Assembly (NCBI RefSeq): GCF_051106095.1
Contig: NC_135794.1
Span: forward strand, 25,546,747 to 25,610,746
DNA length: 64,000 nt
Source: Pogona vitticeps
Lineage: Eukaryota; Chordata; Lepidosauria; Squamata; Agamidae
Direction of reading: 5' to 3'
Below, piece by piece: positions 1 to 11,130 of this stretch (position 1 is its first letter; every line of letters starts with the position of its first letter). The translations under genes were made by a program, and so were the position numbers. The notes under the pieces are model-generated. The model was not told the origin of the DNA and searched no databases. It saw only the letters and a program-made list of their open reading frames with translations.

Positions 1-1237
1 TCCTGGGGCTCCTCTCACCATCCTGCTGTCTACCAACGACAACTGACACCTGTCAAACCACGAATTCCTCTCTCCCCCCCCCCCCAAAAAATAATAGTCG
101 TTGTTTCCAAAAATAATTCCAGAAATAGCTTGAGCAAATAGCGGTCGGCTAAATAGGGACTAACTCGCATGCCAAGGTTTCAAGGCTTCATTTTTTGGGA
201 GTCGGGAGGGGTGATATTTAACGATCGATATGCCAGACTTTGGGCGTTGGGTTTCCACGCGCACACATGTTGCCTGCCTTGCATAAATGCATTGTTCCAA
301 ATCAGCAGCAAAAGAACGGAGCGCCTCCTTCTTCAAATTGGCAACCTTTTGTACCTTTTATGCCACCATCTGGAGGCAGAATATTTTGAAAATCTCATGC
401 AGATGTTTGGGTAGTTTGTATTTACTCCGTAGGGTGGGTGGGAAGGAAACAATAGGAGACAATTGCATTTTAGGAAGATGTTTCTCTGTAATTACGCAGG
501 CACAGCCCGTATCAAAGAGCAACTCAGGACTCTCTGATCTTTCGGGGCTGAAATGTCACATCTGGAAAGGGACTGGCCCAGATGTTGAGGATAAGAACAA
601 GTACTGACAATTATCTTGTCAAGAATAGCGATTATTTTTATGTTATTTTTTTCAGTTTTGTTCAGTGGGTAGCTAGGGACATTTCTGGTTGTACTGATGC
701 AAGCATAATTTTCCTTTTAGCTGCCGCGTGAGTAGGAGCCACACTATAAATATGTGCCGTTTGTTTCAGGGATACTCCACGTACTGCTTCATAGCTAGCA
801 CGGCCTGTCTCCACTTCTGTAGTGGCCAAGAAGGTGATGTTGCAAACTGCACCAACTTGCCAGAGTGTTCGGCCTTTTGGCATTTGCTCTGAAGAAGGGA
901 AAGCTTGCACAGTGTATGGGGTTTTTTGTTTTTTGTTTTTATTGGTGGCCTATAAAGGTATTGCTCATTTTTGCATTTGCACCGTTCCAGCTGTGGCTCA
1001 TCTGAAAGAAAACTTACATCTCGTCATACTTATTTCTGGAATACTCCGTTTGTTTGTTTGTTTTGCTTGGTAACAGAAAATCAAGATGCTCATAACACTG
1101 CACACACTGGATGGCTTCTCCAGATAGGGGGACGTTAACAATAACCTGCCTGTCTTAAAAGTCACTGCAATTTAATGCCTTTTGGTGTGTGTATGGGGGG
1201 GGGAAATGACGCTTCAGGTTGTGAGCCTCATCTATGC

Positions 1238-1375
1238 TGCAACGGTTCCCAACCTTGGGTAACCCAGATCTTCTTGGATTACAACGCCCAGAAATCATAG
1301 CCAACACAGCTGGTGGTGAAGGCTTCTGGGAGTTGTAGTCCAAGAACATCTGGGTTACCCAGCACTGCCGTACAG
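1238..1375. mobile_element. Fold-back hAT-type MITE, decayed copy
   Basis: The left arm has GGTTCCCAACCTTGGGT and 'cttggattacaacgccc'. The right arm has the inverted counterpart 'gggagttgtagtccaag', so the two halves can pair. It is the same family as the well-preserved copy at 51068-51207. The outer part of the right arm is lost or degraded and I see no target duplication. It lies in an intron. Confidence 0.6.
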
Positions 1376-2202
1376 CCCCGGCTGCTGAGTGGCCTCGCAG
1401 AGTGGCTACTCTTCATCTCCCAGTGTGTTTGGTTTTTTTCCTTTTTCCTTCAGCAGAGCAGCCGCTGAGCCTCCCTTGAGACAAGACTTGGTTGCTGAGC
1501 AAGTGCTGAGAGCAGGGAGAACAGCTGAAAGGGTCGGGGCATTTTGGAGTCCTGGAGATCCGACCCGTGCCTGGAGGAAGCAAATCTGCAGTCACAGCAG
1601 CACGGCGGCCTTTATTGGTGACGGCCGTTGCTCCCAGGCTTTTTTCTTTTCTTTTTTTCTTTTTATCCTGGAAACAATTTCTGTGACTATTTAGCTCATT
1701 AAAAATATACTGAAGACGTAATCTTTTAATAATAGCTGTGGCTGCCTGGACCCTGAGCTGCTGCAGAAATGACAAGCAGCGAACAGCAAACCTTCAAAAC
1801 CTTCAGCTCCTATGAATTCTTAAAGAAAACAATTACAGTTGTGTTTGGGAACCCAAGCAGGATCAATAAAGGAAGCATATCATTTTTTTTTAAAAGAAGA
1901 AAGCATAGCAAGGAACCACAGGCTGAGTTTCAAAGTTGTTCATAGAAGACAATGGCTTCATAGATGCCCGTGGTTGCTTAGAAAGTATCACAGGTATACT
2001 TGCCAAAAGTAACTTTTCTAAAGTGTACCCTCAATTACAGTGCAGAAGTGTCCTTATTGCCAACACTATAGTGGTGAGAGAAAGAGACATTATAGAGATC
2101 TTTTCATTAGATGGAAAATTCCTTAACTTGTGATAGAGTCAGAGTACCTCTTCCCCAAGTTTGCCAATCCTCTTGCTTTGTTTTGTGGTTAGGCTTCAGG
2201 AC

Positions 2203-2533
2203 AACATGGTGGCACTGCAGGTTAAACCACAGAAGCCTCTGTGCTGCAAGGTCAGAAGACCAGCCATCGTAAGATCGAATCCATGTGACGGAGTGAGCTC
2301 CCGTAGCTTGTCCCAGCTCCTGCCAACCTAGCAGTTCAAAAGCATGTAAAAATGCGAGTAGATAAATAGGGACCACCTCGGTGGGAAGGTAACGGCGTTC
2401 CGTGTCTAGTTGCACTGGCCACACGACCACTGAAACTGTCTACGGACAAACGCTGGCTCTATGGCTTCGAAATGGGGATGCCCGAGAGTAAGACATGACT
2501 GGACTAAATGTCAAGGGGAACCTTTACCTTTAC
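2203..2533 (+). mobile_element. Sauria-type tRNA-related SINE with BovB-like tail
   Basis: The head is tRNA-like ('ggttaaaccacagaagcct', then 'agatcgaatcc' as a B-box-like segment). The body includes 'ccaacctagcagttcaaaagc' in part, and the 3' end reads 'gtcaaggggaac' followed by CCTTTA/ACCTTT units, the BovB-like tail of squamate SINEs. The 9-base direct repeat 'cttcaggac' flanks it at 2194-2202 and 2534-2542, an intact target-site duplication. The family is known to be mobilised by BovB LINEs. It is intronic in TNFAIP8L3. Confidence 0.85.
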
Positions 2534-4525
2534 CTTCAGGACGTGAGAATGGGTTTCCTCTGAAGTCTGATTTTTCAGGCATGAGATTAGCCATTTCTCC
2601 AAAAAGCTGCTTCAGTCACCTCTCTCCAAGACTAACATTTATGCAGCTTTAATGATGCATTATCTCAAACTATGGTTTCTGCGCTCAGGTTCAGCCGGCC
2701 GTGGGCTTCTGGATGTAGAATGCTCTCCTTCTGGTATAAAATTTCCAACCGATATTTGGTTATTTTCTCCAGCGTTTATTAGGATGCAAGGTAGGAGCAG
2801 AAGCACGACAGGGTGGTGTTTGCATTTGCACACCCGTGCTCTGATCTTACCTGTGCCTCCAAAAGTTACCATGTACTGCACTACAAATGGAGGAACAGGT
2901 GACACCTTTAAGTGGCCATTAAGAATAGAAGGCAAACAAACAACAAAAAAACAGCAAGCTTTTGATGATAAACCATCTTCTCCAAGGCTGTGCATCAGGT
3001 TCTTGTGGTTAGCTCCAAAATTATATGCTGTTGTTAATCTCCCCACGCCGCGTGGCTGATGCTAAGGCCACGCCAGCTTCTTAGTTGGAAAGGGGTGCCG
3101 TCTGCAAAAAGCCTATGGAGGGGGAAGGGGGTAGTGTGGATTTTATAACCCGTCTCAAGGAGAGTCATGCAATCTGAGCCCCTGTCATTCCCCCCTTCTC
3201 CACTTTTTTGAAATTCAAAGGATTTCTTTTTAGTGAGGGGAGTTAAAAAGGCTAGCCGCCTGGTCTGTTTTTTGCTTTATATTCTCAAAGGTCGATGAAA
3301 GGTGTGTCACCTGTTCCTGCATTTGTGATGTTTCTACAGCCATCATGTGGCCTTTCCCTGTTTTGTTTGTTTGAGCTGCTTGCCCCACAAACCCAAGAGG
3401 GAGGGCGAGCGTGACTCCCTGGGGCCAAACCGAGAGTCCCTTTCAAGCTGCCCCGAATGCAGCAACCGGTCGGTGGAAGCCTTCCGCTCCGCCTCTGCTT
3501 CTTCTTTGCCAGTTCTCACCACCTACAGAAGCATATTTATTTTTAATTCTCCATCAGTTTTTCTGCTGCATTTTGAAGGGGGGGGAGAGGAAGGAGGAGG
3601 GAAAATAAAGCCGTATGACTTTGAAGAGCCAGTATGCACTTCTCCCCCCCACCACCCATCATTGTGCAAGCTTAGCCTAGAGCAGCTGGTTGGTTTTTCG
3701 TTTCCAGACACACGTGGACTCTCAAGAGCTTGACAGCTTGCATTTTTTGCTTCCACCGAGGTCGGTCCACAGATGCCGTGGACCCTCTCTTGGCTCGTCT
3801 TCTTCCTGAGCACCTGCCACAGACACCTTCCAGGCATACCGAGCTCCACAGAGATGATCCCCCACCCTCGGCAGATCTCACCCCTTGCTGGGGGAGGGGC
3901 TTTGCAGCGGTCCAAGTTCTTCGATTGGGGGGGGGAGAAGGCCCAGCAGGTTCAGTCACACCCTTCCATGCCACTGAGGGTGACCGAACAAAGAGGAGTC
4001 GGAATTTGGACACAGAGGGCGAACAATCTAGAGAGGAGGAAGCGTTCCTTCACCGATTAAGGCTTCGTATGGCTTTCGGTGAGCCGCAAACCCACAAGGT
4101 CCTGAAAGCCAGAGGGTCCCGACCCCTCAAGCCGATGCGACGACCCACTTGATGTGAAGGGCGATGAGGTGGGGCTGCCGCCAGCTACCCTCCGCTTTAA
4201 TATGTTTGCCGACTAGCAAGCTTTGTTTTGAGACTGGAGATTTCAGGAGTTCAGCACAGGAGTCCTTTTCAACCCTGTTTTTGTGAGCACAAGAAAATTC
4301 TCCCTCGGTCACGGTCTCCTTCATCACAGCTCTCCAACACAAACACACTTGGGGTTCCATTTGCAGGATATCGGTATTGTTTCTGGACTGGGTAGGGAAA
4401 AGTTTGTTGCAAGTGAATTGAAATTAACACCTCCGCCCCCGTTTCTCTTTCCCTCTCCCTTGCTTGCCTCCTTTCCTTCTCTTCCCTTCCCTCACCCCTC
4501 ACGCCGACCCTGCCATTTCCCTCAG

Positions 4526-5088
4526 GTCCAGATAATTTTAGCGCCAAGAGCCTTGCCCTCCAAGCCCAGAAGAAGATCTTGAGCAAAATGGCCACCAGAA
4601 CGGTGGTCAACATGCTGATCGACGACACCAGCAGCGAGATCTTTGACGAGTTATACAAAGTGACCATCGAGCACCTGAAGAACAAGAAAGAAGCCCACAA
4701 GATCATGAAGGACTTGATCAAAATCGCGGTCAAGATCGGGATCCTGTACCGGAACAACCAGTTCAACGCGGAGGAACTGGAGATCGTCGAGAAGTTCCGC
4801 AAGAAGCTCAACCAAGCCGCCATGACCATCGTCAGCTTTTACGAGGTGGAATACACCTTCGACAAGCAAGTTCTGTCAGAACTGCTCCACGAGTGCAAAG
4901 AGCTGGTCCACGAACTGGTAGAACGGCACCTGACGGCCAGGTCTCACGCCCGGATCAACCACGTCTTCAACCATTTTGCCGATCTGGAATTCCTCACCAC
5001 CCTGTATGGCCTCGACAGCGAATGCCGGCCTCACCTCAAAAAAATCTGTGACGGCATCAACAAACTCCTTGACGAGAAAGTCCTCTGA
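4526..5088 (+). CDS. TNFAIP8L3: TNFAIP8L3 (TIPE3) last coding exon
   Basis: This exon opens after a cag acceptor and its first two bases complete a split glycine codon. It then reads [19 protein letters not shown], runs for about 187 codons and stops with TGA at 5086-5088 after the family terminus [10 protein letters not shown]. Key matches to human TNFAIP8L3 are [57 protein letters not shown] and [22 protein letters not shown]8L1 diverges at these places, so I chose L3. The TIPE domain is an all-helical hydrophobic tube. In human TIPE3 it binds and transfers PtdIns(4,5)P2/PIP3 at the plasma membrane and promotes PI3K signalling, with help from an N-terminal extension encoded by a separate exon not in this window. 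The TTG/ATG codons near 4579 are internal and should not be taken as the start. Confidence 0.95.
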
Positions 5089-6900
5089 AACTTGCCTCGG
5101 AGCCCGAAGGGCGTCGTCGCCGGGAGACGCAAGGAGAAGGTTGGGACCCGGGCCGGAGAGCCGGCTTCCCGGATGTGCAACAGAACCTCCGGATCCCCCA
5201 CCGCTTGCTGCCCCTAAAGAAAACAAAACGCTTCACGGCGGTACCCGAAAAAGACAGCGAACCTTTTAGCGTGCAGGGCAGGCCGTTCACGAAAGGGAGA
5301 CCCCCCCCCCACGCACACATGCTACACGCCATGATCTCCACGTGAGGGTGTGTTCTGGCTGGGAGCGGATGTGGCCATAGGAAGGCTAGAAATCCACGCT
5401 AAGTCAAAAGACCCCCATGTCCACCGCAGGAGTAGAAGGTGGAAAGCAGCCTCCCAAGGTTTGATCAAGGGGTGTGTGTGCGTATGTCTCTCTCTCTCTC
5501 TCTCTCATATCGCCACATCAAGGGCAAAGCACAACAAAGGAGAAAGAGCTTCCTTCAAGGTGTTCCGTTTTCCAAATAAGGATCCAGATGGACTATTTAT
5601 GGCAACTTGGTGGCAGAAGATGGCGGGAGGGCACATGGATTTAGAGGTCCCGAGTGCTTGGAGCCAGCCAGGGGGAAGCACTCTGCACGGAGGCCACTTT
5701 TGTTCCCTGCTGGGGGGACTGCTGGGCAGACCCCCAACTACCCTCTCCAAATAGCCTCCCTTAAGTCGATGCAGGAGAAGATAATAGATGGAAGAGGAGG
5801 CCCATCTGGGCTTACTTCAAGAGCCGTGGCTCAACCGTTAAGAGGAGGGAGGACGGTGGGGGCCTGGCCCAACCCAGCAGGCTGCCTTTGGTGGCTCTGT
5901 CGTCTTCCCAGTCGCTTTGTAAGCTGCAAATCGCCCCCCACCTCTTGCCCCCGCACCCCCAATTCCGAAGGGTCGGATACCTTCCCGCAAGTTACTGAGC
6001 AGAGGCTTGGCATTTTCCACTGAGGTCACTTGAGCTTTCTGGCTTTATTTACCAAGCCGCCAGCCAAGAGACCGTTCGCCAAACACCCCTCTGGCCCTTG
6101 AGCTCAACCGGTGGGGCAGCTGCCTAAGCCCAGCCCTCCAAGCCAACACCAAAACCCAGTTGCATTTTGCTGCCACAGCCATCAGCAACTCGGCTGGTTT
6201 TGGGGCCTAGCCTTTTTAGCTTTCCTTCTCCCTGCCTGAAATGTGGGTCCTGAGGAATTTCTCTGGGAATGAATACACACACACACCCCTCGGTCTTAAG
6301 GAGGCTTGCTGCCCCTTTGGAAAGAAAAATCAAGGATCTGTTTGGGATGCTACAGCAAGACAACCCCCCCTCCCCCCCCCGTGATAACTTCCAAACATAG
6401 ACCCCACTAAGGGACCAAGAGGTGCGCTCAGTCCCCTACCTTGTTCCTGTGCTGCTAAAGCAGGGTTTTAGCATGATGATGGCCCATCCTTACCTGCTTC
6501 TCAGCCCAGCCTAGCCCGGACGTGGCTTTTGGTCAAGCCAGTGAAGGGGGCCGAGACTGGCTCAGCTGCTGAAGAAAGCAGGGGAGTCCAAGAAAGGGAG
6601 AGGAGGCTGCCTGGCTCTGGCACACGTCCCTCTCCAAGCCCCTGTTATTATTATTTTTTTCCAGCAAAAGAGTGAAGTGTCTTGCCCTTTATATTAATAA
6701 GAGCCTTAAAAAGTGGAGGGGGAAGTAACATGCATTTCTCATGCCAGTATATGCTGTATATTCCATGTTTACTTTTATATCGGTGGATTCACATACAAAG
6801 CCAATCGTTTCCAACCTATCGGGTGCGTTTGAGTCAGACGCCAAGTGTGCTGTGTTACCATAAATTATGCATTAAAGGATCTGTGTTTCGGCAGCATCTT
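5089..6900 (+). other. TNFAIP8L3: Probable TNFAIP8L3 3'UTR
   Basis: No coding signal follows the stop. A candidate ATTAAA polyadenylation hexamer at 6871-6876 would give a 3'UTR of about 1.8 kb. A second candidate, AATAAA, lies at 8108-8113. The region includes a CT microsatellite (about 5485-5506). The end is an inference; transcript data would place it. Confidence 0.4.
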
Positions 6901-8169
6901 GTCCTCTGGAATTTTATTAGTTCTCGTCAGTACTTCCATGAACTGCCCATCCCTATTTATTTTTTAAAAAAAACAGAGTTACAATAAGATTAGAGGCCAA
7001 AGCTCAGTTGTTTGTGTTCAAGGGAAAGCACCATCCTCACGAGGTGAACCTGCCGGGACCGGAGGACCTTCGGGGTCTCTCTGTCACCCTCTAGACGAGT
7101 GGGGGAGGGGGCACAACGACTGGCCCTCCAGATGCTACAGAGAACTACAATGCCCATCATCCCTCTCCAACAGAAACCTGCACGTCTGCGGCATTCCCAT
7201 GGGCAGACTTCCCGTGTCCACATGCCTTTGTGTATGAAAAAAGAACGAGCCCTTGGCTTTCTCTTCGGGCGGCCGGCCCGTGGGCAAAGGCACAGAAGGA
7301 CAAAGAACATTTGGGGAGGCCAAATCCAAGAGGAGGGAGGCAGAGAGAACCGTCACACTTGTTTAAACACTAGTTTTTAAACTGGCTGAGGGTTGCTTTT
7401 GCAGCAGAGAAGACCGGAGCGTGCAGAAACAAAGGCGCAAATAGACAACAATATGGTGTCCGGCTGGATCTCAACGAGGAAACAGGGTGTGTGACCGGCA
7501 GGCTCAGTGCAAATTTCTCATTGACACACACAGAGACAGACACACAAGTTGCTGGGTTGTAAAGGCATTTCATTAGCAGGGCGAGCAAACATACCGCGGA
7601 GGTGTTTAGAGGGTTTGTATCCACCCTCAGCTGCATATACAGAAAGAAGTCCATGGGGACCCATCCTTCTTAGATAGTGCCTCCCCTAATAACCCCAACC
7701 CCAACCCCCACTCCCAGGACAAGGGCTCCATCAGCCCCCCCCCCCCCCCCGGATGGATAAGATGCAAGAAGAGAAGCATCAACGCGCTACTTGGTCTTCT
7801 CGACCTCAGAACGCCGCTTTTTGGCAGATCAAAAACATTCACAAAATGTTACAAGGCAGAAAGGAAACTTTAACAAGACATCCTTATGCCTGCTGATCGT
7901 AACTTGATACAAATGCTCATGTAACTTAATTAGACAGCTTTTGTTCCTCGTTACAGATGGTTCCTAGTATGCACGGTTTGTTAAAACTGACCAGTTTAAT
8001 GCCATGGTCAGCCAGCTACACAACCAGCTCTGCCATTCAAGAGCTGAACAGGCCTGTGACTCGTTCAGCAAAGCAACCTCAGCCCACTTGTGATATTTTG
8101 CTGTCTCAATAAAGATGTTGCCCTTCCTTCTTTCTGGATTCTAAACATAGATCACATGTCTGTTTCTCG

Positions 8170-8345
8170 TGGCTCAGTGGCTAACCTGCAGTACTGCAGT
8201 GAAGACTTTGCTCATGGCCTGAGTTTGATCCCAGCAGATTCAGGCAGCTGGCTTGAGGGTGACTCAGCCTTCCATCCTTTCAAGGTGGGTACAAGAAGTA
8301 CCCATCTTTCTCTACTCGGTAGGTGCCTTGGCTCCAATTGACTGC
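8170..8345 (+). mobile_element. Old tRNA-derived SINE fragment
   Basis: It has a tRNA-like head ('gtggctcagtggctaacc', 'gagtttgatccc'). The following block 'gactcagccttccatcc' with 'gggtacaagaagtaccc' is also found, in reverse, in the copy at 38250-38470. It is more diverged than the Sauria-type copies. The family name is uncertain (widespread reptile tRNA SINE). Confidence 0.6.
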
Positions 8346-9289
8346 TTTTTGCCTACGATGCCACGAAATGTAACCTCTACCTTACAACCAGCCAATTCTT
8401 TAATGGCTGAAGCCTCTATCCTGGCACTTCAGCTCAACTGCAATTCCTGAACCTTTAACAGCTAGCCAGGATGATTTTCCTAATTCTCTTCTCCACCCCC
8501 ACCCCCAATCTCACCCAAATCCCTGCAATTCCCTCCCTGACAGAGAATCCCACAAGACTCTACGGTTATAATATATTCCTGATCCAGTGTATCTCTGAAG
8601 CCTGTGGCTGAGCTTTGCAACCAGTCTCCATTCCGACAAAGCCATAGAAAAGGCCTCGCGCCCAAGGTAGCGAAATGTCTCTTTTCCTCTGTTTAAAGAA
8701 CTTAAAAAGAGTCCAGAAAGCTTTGGGACTTGATGCTGCTCACTTTGATGCCCTTTGGACTTTTTATATAATAAGGAACACAGACAGACAGACAGACAGA
8801 CAAAGACGCCCCACTGCATCATATCATGACCCTTGGAAGGTCTTATTTCTCTCATTTTCTGAACAGCAGAAAAGAGTACAAGAAGGGAAGGGGGGAAATT
8901 CCACCACAACGGGGGGGCAGAGGGGGAGCCTAAAGCCATTTTTTTTCAGGACACAGCGGTGGTCAGCGGAGAGGTCAGGCGAGTGGAGCCCGTGGCCTCC
9001 AGCCAAGGCCACAGGGCCAGTGGACGACCACAGAGGTATGAAGGCTTCACTATGGTAACCCAAAAGGAACAGCAGCGTCTGTGGCTTTGGATACCCTGTA
9101 AGGGAAGGCAATCTGCAAACAATCACCTTGGTACTGGGGTGGGGTGGGGTGGGAGGGATGCCTTGAGGCCCAAGGGGAGCCAGATCCACCAGGGAGCCAA
9201 GGGGATTTGCAAAACTAAAGGCGGCCCTGCCACACAGCCCAAAAAGACAAGCCCCGAAGGACCTCAACCAGGTGAAGCCAGCCAGCCTG

Positions 9290-10218
9290 GCGGCTCTTCC
9301 CAGTCCAGCTTTATTATAATGCAAAAGGACCAGGGCCTGTCTAGAGGCTGCTTGAATCCCCCCAGGCCCTGCTTTTATCACCAACAGTCAGTGCAATTAA
9401 GAACTCCTGATGCCGGAGGGGGTGAGGGGTGAGAAAAACCACTAGGCATTCATGCAAAGGTGGGGGAAAAAATGTCTGGAAGGGCAGGCTTGGTGCTTTT
9501 AAGCACAGACAGCTCAAAGGCTTAAGCACTCTGAGGATGGCAGCACCCCTGGAAAGCCGCCTTCTGACCAAGTAGCCAAGAAAACCCAAGAGAGGCGCAC
9601 AATTGCTGAACTCACCCACCGGGGATGTGTGGCGAACTGTGGCAGCCGCCAGGGGTGTCTTACAGAGTCACCAATGTACGCAGAGCCCTGTACCTCCTTC
9701 TGTGCCTACGCAATCGGGAGCGGAGAAGGCAGGAGCCGCGGCTCTCCTATGACCCAACGCCTGGGTGACCAGCGAGCAGCCCTGGAGCGTCAGGCACCAC
9801 AAGAAAAGTTCCCAAAGCAAAGGAGGCCCTGCCGGAGAGGCGTCCTGAAGCCCCCAGCGGAGCCTGTGAAGTCCTCCAAGTCGTAGCTGTTCCTATGAAT
9901 AAACAGGCTGTCCCTTGCACGGGGACATAAACAGAAAACATCACGCCTTCCCCAAGGTGCCTCGCTGACCGTTCGGACCCTGAGCCGTCCCTTGCCCGGG
10001 GCTCCCTGACCCTGAGCTGTGGGTCTGTGTGTGACAGAGCAGGCACCTCAAAACAACCACGACACGCACACACAGAGACCCTCCCTCCGTGCCTGTTTGG
10101 GCCACCCCACACTTGGCTGACTGGACAAGCGCTGGCTTTGGCGAACTCTTTGTGGAAGGGGGGGGAGTCACACACATCCTCTGTCGGGAAGGGCAGCAAC
10201 AGGGAGGCAGGGTGACGC
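9290..10218 (-). other. AP4E1: Probable AP4E1 3'UTR with poly(A) signal
   Basis: Downstream of the AP4E1 stop on the minus strand, the first good AATAAA (minus strand) is at 9310-9315, which predicts cleavage around 9290 and a 3'UTR of about 0.93 kb. A plus-strand AATAAA at 9897-9902 lies in the opposite orientation and is not relevant to AP4E1. No coding potential is evident. Confidence 0.4.
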
Positions 10219-11130
10219 TCACGATTCTTCCATCGCTTTCTGACACTGGTAAAGCAAGCAGTCCGGGAGGGCCGGGCAGGGCGAGCGGAGCCACAGCGCC
10301 ACCATCCCGGCGTGGATCCGGCAGTGCAGCAAGCAAGGGATGGAGGGAAGCAGCCGGCAGGCGGCGATGCCCTCGTTACCTAAAGAAGGGAAAGACACTC
10401 GTCACAAGTCTGAAAGATTTCAAGATGCCAACCGTGAGGGGCTCTTTCTGGAAAGGGGCGATTCCTCCCTCAGCCTTGCATGGCCAGCAGGCCTTCCTCA
10501 CAGAAGGAAGGACAACACTCACTCATTCACACGTTCCCTGGGTAAAGCAGTTGCCTGCCTCCAAAGTGTGTTAAGAACCAAACCTTTTCCCAACCGGGCT
10601 GTTGCGCTTCTCTCACCTCCCTCCCTCAAAGCCCCACAACGAAGACTAAATGGGAGAGAGAGAGAGAGCTCTCTCATGAAGTTATTCCCTGGTGGAAAGC
10701 TAAAAATAACCCAGCAGAAATCTGCCTGCCGTTTTTCTGATATTGAGAGACAGTGGGAAAACATGATCAATTTTCAGACAGCCTGTCTGGGCCTCCACAT
10801 CTCTGAAGTACGAGTACGAAAGCTTTGGCAGGAAGTCATTCAGTTTGGGCGGCTTTGAGAAGCGGGGGGGGGCGCTTAGGTTCAGAATTTCTCTCAGAGG
10901 CACGTCCTCCTCCTTTTAAGAATGTTTCAAGCTACATTTTTGGAGCAGAGAAAAGGAAGCCTGTCTTCTCACCTATGATGTCAACCACGTGTAGCTTCAG
11001 CTTTTGCTGCAAGGTGTTAAGAACAGCCGACAGAGAACCCTGAGATGGTGCCATCTTTAGATTTTGCTTCACGTCGTTCGAAAGAGCGAGCCACAGCTTT
11101 CCAAATTCCTCAGTGGTCAATTTCATGGGT
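10219..11130 (-). other. AP4E1: AP4E1 ear-domain exons 20-21
   Basis: Exon 20 (11130-10973) encodes MKLTTEEFGKLWLALSND and LQQKLKLHVVDIIG. Exon 21 (10379-10219) continues NEGIAACRLLPSIPCLLHC and ends in TGA at 10219-10221. The phase-1 join makes the Gly codon. Reading straight through the exon 20 donor gives an artefactual tail (EKTGFLF...), so the gt at 10972-10971 decides the boundary. The ear fold is the conserved adaptin C-terminal appendage. Confidence 0.9.

Larger units (their letters stand above)
1..4525 (+). other. TNFAIP8L3: TNFAIP8L3 intron 1 (3' part), non-coding
   Basis: No coding exon is recognisable here. The stretch ends in a pyrimidine-rich tract and a cag acceptor at 4523-4525 that opens the TNFAIP8L3 exon. 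It holds a decayed fold-back MITE (about 1238-1375), a near-complete Sauria-type SINE (2203-2533) and GC-rich unique sequence from about 3300. The short open frames on both strands show no family similarity I can recognise. The first coding exon of TNFAIP8L3, a short acidic N-terminus in human, was not found and should lie to the left of the window. Confidence 0.6.
6901..10218. other. Convergent spacer between TNFAIP8L3 and AP4E1
   Basis: No gene was recognised here. The spacer contains a MITE-like remnant near 7115-7175, a possible distal TNFAIP8L3 poly(A) signal at 8108-8113, an old tRNA-type SINE at 8170-8345, an ACAG microsatellite near 8786-8802, and the likely AP4E1 3'UTR (below 10219, minus strand). 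Both genes are transcribed toward this region. Confidence 0.5.

Noticed and set aside
2203-2300. Possible tRNA gene
   Set aside because: The tRNA-like boxes belong to the head of a SINE; no cloverleaf with a proper acceptor stem was seen. The same holds for the heads at 8170, 23739, 38470 and 51775.
4000-4150. Open frame with LDTEGEQSREEE, superficially like the acidic TNFAIP8L3 N-terminus
   Set aside because: It has no start codon in the right place and no donor in the required phase. The resemblance is short and compositional.
4269-4829. 186-codon minus-strand open frame
   Set aside because: It is the reverse shadow of the TNFAIP8L3 exon plus intron; its hydrophobic look is a by-product of the opposite-strand codons.
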